Positions 42,338-51,218 of a DNA stretch of 53,134 nucleotides are shown piece after piece. The translations under genes were made by a program, and so were the position numbers. The DNA lies in NCBI GenBank assembly GCA_026709225.1, contig JAPOTJ010000064.1, positions 1 through 53,134 of the forward strand. The letters are read 5' to 3'. This DNA comes from Gammaproteobacteria bacterium. GTDB lineage: Bacteria; Pseudomonadota; Gammaproteobacteria; Pseudomonadales; Azotimanducaceae. Each line of letters begins with the position of its first letter. Position 1 is the stretch's first letter. The notes under the pieces were generated by a model. That model was given only the letters and a program-made list of their open reading frames with translations. It did no database searches and was not told the origin of the DNA.

Positions 42338-43168
42338 ATGGATTGGCTGCTTCTCCTCGCCGTCTGCGTCTTCATTGGCGCAGCCTCTGGATTTATCGCC
42401 GGACTCCTTGGGGTCGGCGGCGGGCTCGTGATCGTCCCGGCGCTTATCCTCCTGTTCGACCTGATGTATCCCGACAACGGCCCGCTGGCCTCACGTGGCC
42501 TGACGACCACGGTCGCAGTCGCGACCTCCCTCGCCTGCGTATTCGTCACCACCGTGATGTCCGGCTGGGCGCAATGGCGGCGCAGCCATGTGCATCTGCC
42601 CGCGGCCAGGCGATGGGCGCCGTTTCTTGTCCTCGGCGGCGCGCTGAGCGGGTGGTTCGCGCCAGCGCTCCCGGAAGTTGCCATTCGGCTCTTCATTGCA
42701 GTGCTTGTGTTCACTGTCGCCATTATATTGTCAACCCGATGGCAGCCTACACCGGGGAGTGACCTCCCTGGTCGCCCGCTCAGCGCACTGATGGCGGGTT
42801 GCACGGGCTTTTTTTCCGGCGTCGCTGGCATCGCCGGCGGCAATATGATGGTGCCGACGTTCATGTACTTCAATCTGCCGATTCACCATGCGATGGGCAC
42901 ATCGTCCTTCCTTGGCCCGTTCGTGGCGCTCTCGGGCGTCATCGCCTATATCGGCCGTGGCTGGACGGATACCGCCGGTGATGCAATGTTGCTTGGCTAT
43001 GTGCATGTACCGGCATTCGCCGCCATCACCCTCGGCGCCCTGTTCTTTGCACCACTCGGAGTACGTTTCGCGCACCAGCGAAGCCCGCGCATCTTGCGCG
43101 CGCTGCTCGCGGTCTTCCTGATCGCGGCCGCGCTGCGCATGGGCTATTCGGCACTTGATGTATTCTGA
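42338..43168 (+). CDS. TauE/SafE-family membrane permease
   Basis: 276 residues, eight predicted helices. The two repeats of the family are visible: AASGFIAGLLGVGGGLVIVP in the N half and GCTGFFSGVAGIAGGNMMVP in the C half. Family members carry sulfonates, sulfite or other organic anions. ATG 42338 is chosen for family length. The start region is divergent from the MORN gene (34 bases apart). Substrate unknown. Confidence 0.9.
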   Translation: MDWLLLLAVCVFIGAASGFIAGLLGVGGGLVIVPALILLFDLMYPDNGPLASRGLTTTVAVATSLACVFVTTVMSGWAQWRRSHVHLPAARRWAPFLVLGGALSGWFAPALPEVAIRLFIAVLVFTVAIILSTRWQPTPGSDLPGRPLSALMAGCTGFFSGVAGIAGGNMMVPTFMYFNLPIHHAMGTSSFLGPFVALSGVIAYIGRGWTDTAGDAMLLGYVHVPAFAAITLGALFFAPLGVRFAHQRSPRILRALLAVFLIAAALRMGYSALDVF

Positions 43169-43195
43169 CGAGCTGACCCACGCACCGGAAACATC

Positions 43196-44587
43196 ATGCC
43201 CGAATACCGAATTGAACGCGACAGCCTCGGCGAATTGCGCGTGCCGGCAGATGCGCTGTACGGCGCACAGACCATGCGCGCCATCAATAACTTCCAAATC
43301 AGCGGACTCGCCATGCCGAGCGAGTTCATTCGCGCCGTATGTCGCATCAAGCGCGCGGCAGCGAGCGCAAATCTTTCGCTTGGTCTCATCGAGCCCCACA
43401 TTGCCGAAGCCATCATCTCAGCCTGCGACCTGCTCTTGGAGATGGACGATCTCCGCGAGCACTTTCCTGTTGATGTCTTCCAAACGGGTTCCGGCACCAG
43501 CACCAACATGAATGCCAACGAGGTGATCGCGCGCCTCGCAAGCGACAAGCATGCCATGAGCGACATGGATGTGAATGCCAACGACCATGTCAACATGAGC
43601 CAGAGCAGCAACGATACGATCCCGAGCGCCATCCATGTCGCAGCAGCGTGCGAACTCAAAACGCGCCTGATCCCTGCCGTTGAAGGGCTGCGAGCGCACA
43701 TCCTCGCGCGCAGCACAGCACTTCAGCAGGCGACCAAGTCAGGCCGCACCCATTTGATGGACGCCATGCCAATCACGCTCGGTCAGGAACTCGGTGGCTG
43801 GGCGCAGCAACTCGCAAGCGGCGAGGAACGCCTTCAAGCCTGCCTGCCGAGGCTCTGCCGACTCGCGCAAGGCGGCACTGCCGTCGGCACAGGCATCAAT
43901 GCACATGCTGAGTTCGCGTTCGAATTCGCTGCGGCACTGTCGCGATCAACCGCTATCGAATTCGCGCCTGCAGAGAACTTTTTTGAGGCCATCGCGACGC
44001 AGGACACAGCCGTTGAAGCATCGGGGGCTTTGAAAACGCTCGCTGTCAGTCTCATGAAAATCGCCAATGATCTGCGCTGGATGAACAGCGGCCCCTTGGC
44101 AGGTCTCGGCGAGATCGAACTGCCTGCCCTGCAGCCCGGAAGCAGCATCATGCCCGGCAAGGTCAACCCGGTTATTCCGGAAGCGGTCGCAATGGTATGC
44201 GCGCAAGTAATCGGCAATGACGCAGCCATCACGATTGGCGGTCAATCAGGCAATTTTCAGCTCAATGTCATGCTACCGATGATCGCCTACAACCTCTTGC
44301 AGAGCATCGATCTGCTCAGCAATGCCTGCGATGCGCTTGGGCGCCTCGTTATTCAAGATTTCCTCGTCAAGAACGAAGCCATTGAGGCGCCGCTCTCAAA
44401 GAACCCAATTCTTGTCACCGCGCTCAATCCGGAAATAGGCTATATGCGCGCCGCTGAAATCGCCAAGGCCGCCTACAAGGAGGGCCGACCGATTCGCGAA
44501 GTGGCGGCGGAGATGACCGACTTGAGCGAATCGCGCCTCGCGGAACTCCTTGACCCGGCGAGCCTCACGCAAGGCGGACTCGGCTAA
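43196..44587 (+). CDS. fumC: Class II fumarate hydratase
   Basis: 463 residues. Three conserved superfamily blocks: GSGTSTNMNANEVIA, TKSGRTHLMDAMPITLGQE with the catalytic-site THLMDA, and the signature loop GSSIMPGKVNPVIPE. Converts fumarate to malate in the TCA cycle. The superfamily also has aspartase, but the N-terminal EYRIERDSLGELRVPADALYG fits fumarase. It follows the permease by 27 bases. Confidence 0.93.
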   Translation: MPEYRIERDSLGELRVPADALYGAQTMRAINNFQISGLAMPSEFIRAVCRIKRAAASANLSLGLIEPHIAEAIISACDLLLEMDDLREHFPVDVFQTGSGTSTNMNANEVIARLASDKHAMSDMDVNANDHVNMSQSSNDTIPSAIHVAAACELKTRLIPAVEGLRAHILARSTALQQATKSGRTHLMDAMPITLGQELGGWAQQLASGEERLQACLPRLCRLAQGGTAVGTGINAHAEFAFEFAAALSRSTAIEFAPAENFFEAIATQDTAVEASGALKTLAVSLMKIANDLRWMNSGPLAGLGEIELPALQPGSSIMPGKVNPVIPEAVAMVCAQVIGNDAAITIGGQSGNFQLNVMLPMIAYNLLQSIDLLSNACDALGRLVIQDFLVKNEAIEAPLSKNPILVTALNPEIGYMRAAEIAKAAYKEGRPIREVAAEMTDLSESRLAELLDPASLTQGGLG

Positions 44588-44607
44588 ACGCAGCAGCAAA
44601 TCCGCCA

Positions 44608-45663
44608 ATGCGCAGTTCATACAAGATTCTTCTCGCCTATGCGCGTGCCGCGACCTCGGACACAACGAGGCAGCACCATCGGATCGAACATGACACCCTT
44701 CACGGCCTCGGCGATGTGATGGTTGTCGACTTTCGCGATGAGCGTGTGTTCGCAGAGGCGATTCGCTCAGCCGACGCCGTTATCACATCGTGGGGCGTCC
44801 GCTTTGACCGTGAGGCCATTGCCACCATGTCTCGCTGTCGCATCATCGCCATGGCGGCGGTCGGTGTTGACATGGTCGATCTCGATGCCGCCACAGCGTC
44901 CGGCATCGTCGTCACCAATGCGCCGGACACCTTCATTGAAGAAGTTGCCGACCACACCATGATGCTGTTGCTCGCCGCGGCACGGCGCACCACACAGGTG
45001 CATACACTCGCTGCGAACGGCAAGTGGGGCGAAGGCCGAGGACTTTTGATGGGCGCACCTCGTCTGCGCGGACAAACCTTGGGGCTACTCGGCTACGGCA
45101 ATGTCGCCCGTGCGACAGCGCGACGCGCACAGCCGTTTGGCTTGCGCATGATCGCCCACGATCCCTACCTGCCGGACACCGTCCTGTGCGCCGACAGCGT
45201 CGACCCGGTGCCATTCGATGAGCTGCTTCGCAATTCAGACTACCTGTCCCTGCACACGCCGCTCAATGACGAAACGCGCCACTTGATCAATGCCGAAGCG
45301 CTCCATGCCATGAGGCCGAGCGCCTACCTCATCAATACCGCACGAGGGCCGGTCGTTGATGAAGCGGCACTGATTGACGCTTTGCACGCGGGCCGCATTG
45401 CAGGCGCTGCGCTCGATGTCCTTGAAGCAGAGCCGCCGAACGCTGACAATCCCCTCTTGACGCACCCCAACGTGCTCGTGACGCCACATGTCGCATCCGC
45501 ATCAACGCGCATGCTACCGGAATGCCGTCGCCGCGCCGCCACCCAAGTCGCGCTCGTGCTGCAAGGCAAGTGGCCGATGAGCTGCGTCAACTCCAAAGTG
45601 CTGGAAAGTACTGATCTTCTGCGCTGGCAGCCAACCCCGAGCGAGCGTGGGCCGAATCGTTAA
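44608..45663 (+). CDS. D-2-hydroxyacid dehydrogenase (phosphoglycerate/CtBP-like)
   Basis: 351 residues. NAD motif LGLLGYGNVARATARRAQPF; the catalytic Arg in INTARGPVVDE, Glu in VLEAEPP, and His in TPHVASAS are in place. Overall closest to the CtBP/2-hydroxyacid dehydrogenase branch, with the substrate not determinable. It starts 20 bases after fumC and overlaps the MFS gene, so fumC, this gene and the MFS gene may be one operon. Confidence 0.88.
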   Translation: MRSSYKILLAYARAATSDTTRQHHRIEHDTLHGLGDVMVVDFRDERVFAEAIRSADAVITSWGVRFDREAIATMSRCRIIAMAAVGVDMVDLDAATASGIVVTNAPDTFIEEVADHTMMLLLAAARRTTQVHTLAANGKWGEGRGLLMGAPRLRGQTLGLLGYGNVARATARRAQPFGLRMIAHDPYLPDTVLCADSVDPVPFDELLRNSDYLSLHTPLNDETRHLINAEALHAMRPSAYLINTARGPVVDEAALIDALHAGRIAGAALDVLEAEPPNADNPLLTHPNVLVTPHVASASTRMLPECRRRAATQVALVLQGKWPMSCVNSKVLESTDLLRWQPTPSERGPNR

Positions 45664-46918
45664 CGCAAGTGAACTCAATTCGAGATTCCGCAGCAACCTG
45701 CGATGGGAGCAGTTGACTGAACTCAGTGTTCCGGCGAGCTTTGCGCTGCTCGAAGGCAGCTTCTGCGCGATTCTCGCGGACAAGATGTTCGCCGCGCCCG
45801 GCTGGGTGCTCGCGCTGCTCACCTCGGCGCCGATGTGGGCAAACCTCTCGAGCGTCTTTTGGAATCCGCTGACGCGCGGCCTCCCGAAGGTGCCGACGAT
45901 TCTGGCCCTTCAGGCGTTGACGCTTGCCTGCCTCGGCATTGTCGTCGCCTTGCCGCAGGGCGACAATCAACTTGGCCTCGCGCTGCTGGTGTCCGCCATG
46001 GTGAGCGGGCGACTGCTCATCTCCGGCATTATCACCGTTCGCAGTGTCGTATGGAGCCTCAATTGCCACCGCGATGTGCGTGCGCGTTCAACAGCGCGCT
46101 TGCACACCCTGACATCGGTTGTCACTGTCTCGGTGGCGAGCCTCGCAGGCTTGGTACTCGACAACGACCCGGGCTATTTTCGCTGGATTTACGCAGTCGG
46201 CGTGCTGCCCGGCATCATCGGCATCTGGTGCTTCTGGCATGTGGATGTGCCAGGCGAACTCAGACAGCGCGTTCTGGAGCGCCGCTCACGCGCCGTTGCC
46301 ACGAGAAGCAGTCTCGGCGGGCTGCGCATCCTCTGGAGCGATCGCAATTATGGGCGCTACATGCTGTATCAATTCGTGTCGGGCATCGCCAACATGGGCA
46401 TTGAAGCGCCGATTGTCTATCTCGTGTCGAGAGAACTCGGGGCGAGCTTCTTGACGAGCATCTCGATCACGCTGGTGATTCCATTTGTCAGCGGTCTGCT
46501 CGCTCTGCCTTTCTGGGCAAAGTACCTCGACCGTTCGCATGTCGTGCGATTTCGCTATATCCAATCCTATTATCTCTTGGCGTCCACACTCCTTCTTTGG
46601 GCGGGGGCGGAGCTCGGCTCACTGCTCGTGATCGGCATCGCGAGGATCATCGGCGGGCTGGTGCGCAGCGCTGGCGGCATTGCCTGGCAGATCGGCCACA
46701 ACGACTTCGCGCCGCGTGCGAGCCTTTCAGGCTACATGTCTGTGCATGTCACGCTGACCGGCATCAGAGGGGCGATTGCGCCCTTCCTATTCATGGCGCT
46801 CTATCTTGGCATCGCCGATTGGAGCGGTTTGGGGGCGGGCGTGTTCCTATTCGCCACCGCTGTCGCCTGTCTGTCGGCTTGGGGGTTCTGGAGGCTGATG
46901 CGAGACCTCGACGCATAG
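45647..46918 (+). CDS. MFS-type transporter
   Basis: 423 residues with about 12 helices. GTG start at 45647 inside the end of the dehydrogenase gene (17-base overlap). The sequence (FALLEGSFCAILADKMFAAP, RLLISGIITVRSVVWSLN, ALPFWAKYLDRSHVVRFRYI) resembles a distinct branch of MFS without a well-known substrate. Because of the overlap, uptake or export of a hydroxyacid is possible but unproved. Confidence 0.75.
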   Translation: MGRIVNASELNSRFRSNLRWEQLTELSVPASFALLEGSFCAILADKMFAAPGWVLALLTSAPMWANLSSVFWNPLTRGLPKVPTILALQALTLACLGIVVALPQGDNQLGLALLVSAMVSGRLLISGIITVRSVVWSLNCHRDVRARSTARLHTLTSVVTVSVASLAGLVLDNDPGYFRWIYAVGVLPGIIGIWCFWHVDVPGELRQRVLERRSRAVATRSSLGGLRILWSDRNYGRYMLYQFVSGIANMGIEAPIVYLVSRELGASFLTSISITLVIPFVSGLLALPFWAKYLDRSHVVRFRYIQSYYLLASTLLLWAGAELGSLLVIGIARIIGGLVRSAGGIAWQIGHNDFAPRASLSGYMSVHVTLTGIRGAIAPFLFMALYLGIADWSGLGAGVFLFATAVACLSAWGFWRLMRDLDA

Positions 46919-46926
46919 CGCGAGCG

Positions 46927-47012
46927 TGGTGCCCAGGGTGGGGGTCGAACCCACACGCCACGAGGGCACAGGAACCTAAATCCTGCTTGTCTGCCAATTC
47001 CAACACCTGGGC
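46927..47012 (-). tRNA. tRNA-Leu (UAG)
   Basis: 86 nt. Acceptor GCCCAGG pairs with CCTGGGC, discriminator A, encoded CCA (46927-46929). A long class II variable arm (TGCCCTCGTGGCG) and anticodon loop TTTAGGT give UAG. T arm has GGGTTCGACCCC. It sits nine bases after the MFS gene, on the other strand. Confidence 0.97.
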
Positions 47013-47083
47013 GGCGAAGGGACAATTTTACCCCGCTACGAGGACCCTTCGAGCAAGTGCTATGCTTGGCGCACCGGGATCAT

Positions 47084-47171
47084 GCGGGTGTGGCGGAATT
47101 GGCAGACGCAACGGACTTAAAATCCGTTGAGCTTTAGGCTCGTGAGGGTTCAAGTCCCTCCACCCGCACCA
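47084..47171 (+). tRNA. tRNA-Leu (UAA)
   Basis: 88 nt. Acceptor GCGGGTG pairs with CACCCGC, discriminator A, encoded CCA (47169-47171). Anticodon loop CTTAAAA gives UAA; a long variable arm (TGAGCTTTAGGCTCG) confirms class II. T arm GGGTTCAAGTCCC. Its last 22 bases are antisense to the end of the permease gene. Confidence 0.97.
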
Positions 47172-48892
47172 GATGTCCGCAGCACCTTCAGCGAGATAAT
47201 ATCGATACCGTAGTACTTCTGGTGCTGCACGCGCGAGGCCAGGGACTTCAATATCCTCAGCGACACTTCGTGCGCATGCCGATCATCCGGCGTATCGCTC
47301 AACAGCAGGATCTGGTTCTCCAGATTCTCCTCGCCGAGCGATGCGATGTACTCAAGCTCGGCGGCATCATCAACATCGCGTAGCGCGAAGCGCAAGTATC
47401 GAGTAGGTGCCTGCTCGCCTTGCGCATCGTCAAGGAGATTCAAGATCACCTCCTCAGAAGCGAGGCAGAGCCGGTCCGTCGCGCGCCTGCACCAGCCGCG
47501 CTTCCGAGCAAACGCTCGCAGCAGGCCCTCTAATTCCGCAATGACTGCAGGCTGCAAGGCACTTTGGTAGGTGATCCGCCGCGGGCTCAGCAGCTCCCAC
47601 AGCGCAGACAGGAGAATAGCCGTCAGACCGCCGGATGTCATGCCGTTTTCAAGCAGCTGACCTAGCCAGCCTTGAAAGAGGTTCGGAAAAACCAGTCCGT
47701 ATTGAAATCCGATGCCGACGCCAAGCGATAGACTCACGATGACCGCTTTGCGGTGGTCGAGCCCGTCGCGGGTCAGCACCTTGATGCCGACGGTGAACAG
47801 CAGGCCGATGATGAGCATCAGGAACGCACCGGCCACTGGCTCTGGGAGAGCAACAAAGAGCGCTGCGAATTTCGGAAAGAAAGCAAGCACACAAAGCGTC
47901 GCGCCAAGAAACAATCCGACATCACGGGAAGCGACACCTGTCAGCTCGGTAATGCTGACAGAGCTCGAATAGGTGGTGTTGGGCACCGTGGCGAACGCGC
48001 CTGAAAGAAAATTGCCAAGCCCGTCGGCATAGATAGCGCCCTGCACGACGCGGTAGTCAGGGCTGAGTGGCGTGCGGCGAGACACCCGCTGAATAGCGAT
48101 CGAATCGCCGATCGTCTCGATCATGCCGACAATCGTCACCATGATGAACGCTGGCAGCAGCGCCCAGAATTCGGCACCCATGACAAATGCGACGTTCGGC
48201 CAAGCGACTTCCGGCATCCCGATCCATGCGGCTTCAAGGATCGGCGTCGGATCAAATATGCCAAGAAATACGGCGGCGAGCGTCCCCGCGAGCACGCCGG
48301 CCATGGGCGTCCACAGACGCATGGCGCCGCGCGCGCGCATCGCGAGGCCCGTGCTCACAAGCAGTGTCACGAGGACGCAAATGGCGGCTGCGTTGGTCTC
48401 TGTTGTATCTTGAGCGTGCGTCAACATGCCGTAGATGATCGGCAAGACGGTGACGGGAATGAGCATGATGACCGTGCCCGCGACCACCGGCGTGACGATA
48501 CGGCGCAGGAGCGCGAGCTTCGCCGCGAGCAAGCACTGCACCAAGGACGATGCCAGCACAAGCATCGCCATCAAGCCCGGTCCGCCGCCTGCGAGCGCGG
48601 CGACGCACACTGAGATGAACGCGCCGGAGGTGCCCATCAAGAGCACATGTCCGGCACCGACCGGGCCGACCTTGACGGCTTGGATAACAGTCGAGGCACC
48701 GCTTACGAGCAAGGCCGCGAACACTGCCCAAGTCACATAGGCGCCTTCAATGCCAGCCGCCTTGGTGACGACCACCGGCGTGATGACAATGCCAGCGACG
48801 GAAAGCCCCGCCATTTGCAGGCCGAGTCCAAGCGACAGTGCTTTTGGCGGCTTGTCTTCGGGCTCAAAGCGCACCGCCTGCTGCGCGTCCAT
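47150..48892 (-). CDS. NCS2-type purine/pyrimidine permease with C-terminal HATPase-like domain
   Basis: 580 residues. Residues ~15-435 are an NCS2 (uracil/xanthine) permease with 12-14 helices (GHVLLMGTSGAFISVCVAAL, MVTIVGMIETIGDSIAIQ, ATVPNTTYSSSVSITELTGV). The usual QNxG of the family is SSVS here, so substrate may differ. Residues ~440-575 are soluble and resemble the anti-sigma/HATPase_c_2 fold: ALQPAVIAELEGLLRAFARK, DRLCLASEEVILNLLDDA as N box, end SLRILKSLASRVQHQKYYGI. G boxes are weak. The ATG at 48892 has GGAGG upstream. The last codons (SGAGGGT) are antisense to the 3' end of tRNA-Leu(UAA). Fusion suggests regulated transport or sensing; role unknown. Confidence 0.85.
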   Translation of the reverse strand: MDAQQAVRFEPEDKPPKALSLGLGLQMAGLSVAGIVITPVVVTKAAGIEGAYVTWAVFAALLVSGASTVIQAVKVGPVGAGHVLLMGTSGAFISVCVAALAGGGPGLMAMLVLASSLVQCLLAAKLALLRRIVTPVVAGTVIMLIPVTVLPIIYGMLTHAQDTTETNAAAICVLVTLLVSTGLAMRARGAMRLWTPMAGVLAGTLAAVFLGIFDPTPILEAAWIGMPEVAWPNVAFVMGAEFWALLPAFIMVTIVGMIETIGDSIAIQRVSRRTPLSPDYRVVQGAIYADGLGNFLSGAFATVPNTTYSSSVSITELTGVASRDVGLFLGATLCVLAFFPKFAALFVALPEPVAGAFLMLIIGLLFTVGIKVLTRDGLDHRKAVIVSLSLGVGIGFQYGLVFPNLFQGWLGQLLENGMTSGGLTAILLSALWELLSPRRITYQSALQPAVIAELEGLLRAFARKRGWCRRATDRLCLASEEVILNLLDDAQGEQAPTRYLRFALRDVDDAAELEYIASLGEENLENQILLLSDTPDDRHAHEVSLRILKSLASRVQHQKYYGIDIISLKVLRTSGAGGGT

Positions 48893-48905
48893 GGTGCAAA
48901 ACCTC

Positions 48906-49778
48906 CTACGGCCGTAGCCTGCGCAATCGTTCAATGAGGCTCGATGTGTCGTAGCGCCTGCCGCCAAGCGCTTCCACATCGGCATAGAATTGATCGACAA
49001 GCGCGGTCAGCGGCAAGGGCGCGCCAATGTCTTCAGCCGTCGCCAAAGCGATCTTCAAGTCCTTGCGCATGTGCTCGACGGCAAAACCAAAGTCGAATTC
49101 GCCTTTGGCCATCGTCGCAGCGCGATTGACCATCTGCCAAGACCCTGCCGCACCCTTCGAGATCGCAGCAACAAGCGTTTCGACATCAAGTCCGGCTCGC
49201 TGCCCAAGTAGGAGTCCTTCGGCAAGCCCTTGCAGGATGCCCGCGATGCAAATTTGATTGACCGCCTTGGCGAGCTGCCCGCTGCCGCTCTCGCCCATGC
49301 GCGTGATGGACGCGGCGTAGCATTCGAGAACGGGGCGCACACGGGCAAGCGCCGCCTCATCACCGCCGACCATGAGGGTAAGCTTTGCGTTGACCGCGCC
49401 CGCTTCGCCGCCCGACATAGGCGCATCGATGAACTCGCAGCCTCGCGCTTGGCATGCGTGCTGCATATCTCGCGCGAGCTCGCTCGAGGTGGTTGTATGA
49501 TCGACAAGAATGCCGCCGGGCGCGATTGTTGACAACACACCTGCCTTGCCTGCGACGACTTCGCGAACATCCTTGTCCGCCCCCACGCACAGCAGCACAA
49601 CCTCAGCGCCACTCGCGGCCTCGCGCGGACTCGCCACGACAGTGCCATTGTGCGCCTGCGCCCAAGCATGGCGACGGTCAGGGGTGCGGTTGTAGGCACG
49701 CACTTCGTGGCCGGCGCGAACCACGTGCCCGGCCATGGGAAAGCCCATCACGCCGAGGCCGATAAATCCTACTTGCAT
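48906..49778 (-). CDS. NAD(P)-dependent beta-hydroxyacid dehydrogenase (HIBADH-like)
   Basis: 290 residues. Rossmann motif MQVGFIGLGVMGFPMAGHV, substrate-binding FIDAPMSGGEAGA, catalytic Lys in GQLAKAVNQI, and the C-terminal SWQMVNRA and KDLKIALATAED regions. Matches 3-hydroxyisobutyrate dehydrogenase / 2-hydroxy-3-oxopropionate reductase; exact substrate not fixed. ATG 49778 is chosen; the longer frame overlaps selA. 13 bases before the permease gene, so probably co-transcribed; divergent from selA. Confidence 0.9.
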   Translation of the reverse strand: MQVGFIGLGVMGFPMAGHVVRAGHEVRAYNRTPDRRHAWAQAHNGTVVASPREAASGAEVVLLCVGADKDVREVVAGKAGVLSTIAPGGILVDHTTTSSELARDMQHACQARGCEFIDAPMSGGEAGAVNAKLTLMVGGDEAALARVRPVLECYAASITRMGESGSGQLAKAVNQICIAGILQGLAEGLLLGQRAGLDVETLVAAISKGAAGSWQMVNRAATMAKGEFDFGFAVEHMRKDLKIALATAEDIGAPLPLTALVDQFYADVEALGGRRYDTSSLIERLRRLRP

Positions 49779-49826
49779 ATTTCGCGCACTCCAGCCATGA
49801 GGCAGTGCATCTTGCCATCTGCGAGA

Positions 49827-51218
49827 ATGCCGAACAACGTGGCTCGCACGACGGCTATGCACCCGCCTTCCATCGACGCACTCTTGAAGTCAAGCGCGTT
49901 TGCGCCTTTGGTGATGCGCTACGGACGCATGGTGGTACGCAATATCCTGCGCGAGATGAACCAGCAGCGGAGCGAAGTCGGTCATTTCGTCGGACATGAC
50001 GCGCTGCTCGCGAGCGCCACCGAACGCCTTGACCGTTCCATTGGCAGCGGCGCCGTGCGCGTGTTCAACATGACTGGTGTGCTGCTTCATTCCAACCTTG
50101 GCCGCGCCGTGCTCGACGCCGACACCAGCGCAGCAATCGTTCGCGAAGCGTCCGGCCACGTAGCGCTCGAGGTCAGCGCACGCACGGGCAAACGAGGAAA
50201 CCGCGAGTCGGCCGCAGCCGCAGCGATCTGCGCACTCACGGGCAGCGAGGCGGCGACCCTGGTCAACAACAACGCGGCCGCGGTCATGCTCATGCTCGCC
50301 GCGCTCAAGAGCGGCGCTCGCAACCAAGTGATCGTGTCGCGCGGCGAACTCGTCGAAATCGGTGGCAGCTTCCGCCTGCCCGACATCATGCGCGCGGCGA
50401 ATGTCAAACTCATCGAAGTCGGCACCACCAACGTAACGCGACCAAGCGACTACCTTGAGGCCATCAATGCGCGAACTGCTGCCATTTTGAAAGTCCACAC
50501 CAGCAACTATGCCGTGCGTGGCCACACAAGCGCCTCAAGCCTGCGCGCGCTTCGTCCAATCGCCGAGGACAAGGGCGTTCCGCTGTGCATGGACGCGGGC
50601 AGTGGCTGTCTCACTGACATGACCAAATTTGGCTTACCGAAAGAACCGCACGTCTCTGAAGCGATCAAGCACGGCGCACGCCTCGTCACTTTCAGCGGCG
50701 ACAAACTGCTTGGTTCTGTACAGGCAGGCTTCCTGATCGGCGACAAATCGCTTATAGCGCGTATCAATCGCCATCCGATGAAACGCTCGCTCAGGCTCGA
50801 CAAGATTCGCCTTGCGCTCCTTGTTGAAACCCTCAAAGCCTATCAATCGCCGCAGACGCTGTCCCGCCGCGTGCCGCTATTTCGTGCGCTTGCCCGCAGC
50901 CACGCGGAACTCGAAGCCTCGGCGGCCAAGGTGTGCGAAACTCTCACTCCGGTGCTCGATGCCGGCCATTCATGTCGAACTGTCCACGCGATGTGCGAAA
51001 TGGGCAGTGGCAGCATGCCCGGCGTCACCTTGGAATCGCGCGCCGTCGAGATTCAAGCACCGTCGCAAGCCGCCCTCAAGCGCTTCGATGTCAAGCTCCG
51101 CAGCCTGCCGACACCGGTCCTCGGGCGCATTCACGCGGGCACTCTGCTGCTCGATCTCAGAGCGATCGACGATTTGCCGCGACTGCTTGCGAACCTCCGT
51201 GAGTTGGCAGGCACATGA
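49827..51218 (+). CDS. selA: L-seryl-tRNA(Sec) selenium transferase
   Basis: 463 residues, the same length as E. coli SelA. PLP-dependent enzyme that turns Ser-tRNA(Sec) into Sec-tRNA(Sec) with selenophosphate. N-terminal PSIDALLKSSAF aligns with the E. coli LPAIDRLL region; FNMTGVLLHSNLGRA is characteristic; the PLP Lys is in TFSGDKLLGSVQAG at residue 293 (E. coli K295). ATG 49827 is picked for this alignment; ATG 49797 and 49857 are also in frame. The stop overlaps the selB start (ATGA). Confidence 0.95.
   Translation: MPNNVARTTAMHPPSIDALLKSSAFAPLVMRYGRMVVRNILREMNQQRSEVGHFVGHDALLASATERLDRSIGSGAVRVFNMTGVLLHSNLGRAVLDADTSAAIVREASGHVALEVSARTGKRGNRESAAAAAICALTGSEAATLVNNNAAAVMLMLAALKSGARNQVIVSRGELVEIGGSFRLPDIMRAANVKLIEVGTTNVTRPSDYLEAINARTAAILKVHTSNYAVRGHTSASSLRALRPIAEDKGVPLCMDAGSGCLTDMTKFGLPKEPHVSEAIKHGARLVTFSGDKLLGSVQAGFLIGDKSLIARINRHPMKRSLRLDKIRLALLVETLKAYQSPQTLSRRVPLFRALARSHAELEASAAKVCETLTPVLDAGHSCRTVHAMCEMGSGSMPGVTLESRAVEIQAPSQAALKRFDVKLRSLPTPVLGRIHAGTLLLDLRAIDDLPRLLANLRELAGT

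Noticed and set aside
41491-42873. 460-codon frame for the MORN protein
   Set aside because: The upstream half is antisense to the TauE/SafE gene and lacks similarity; the signal peptide starts near 42303.
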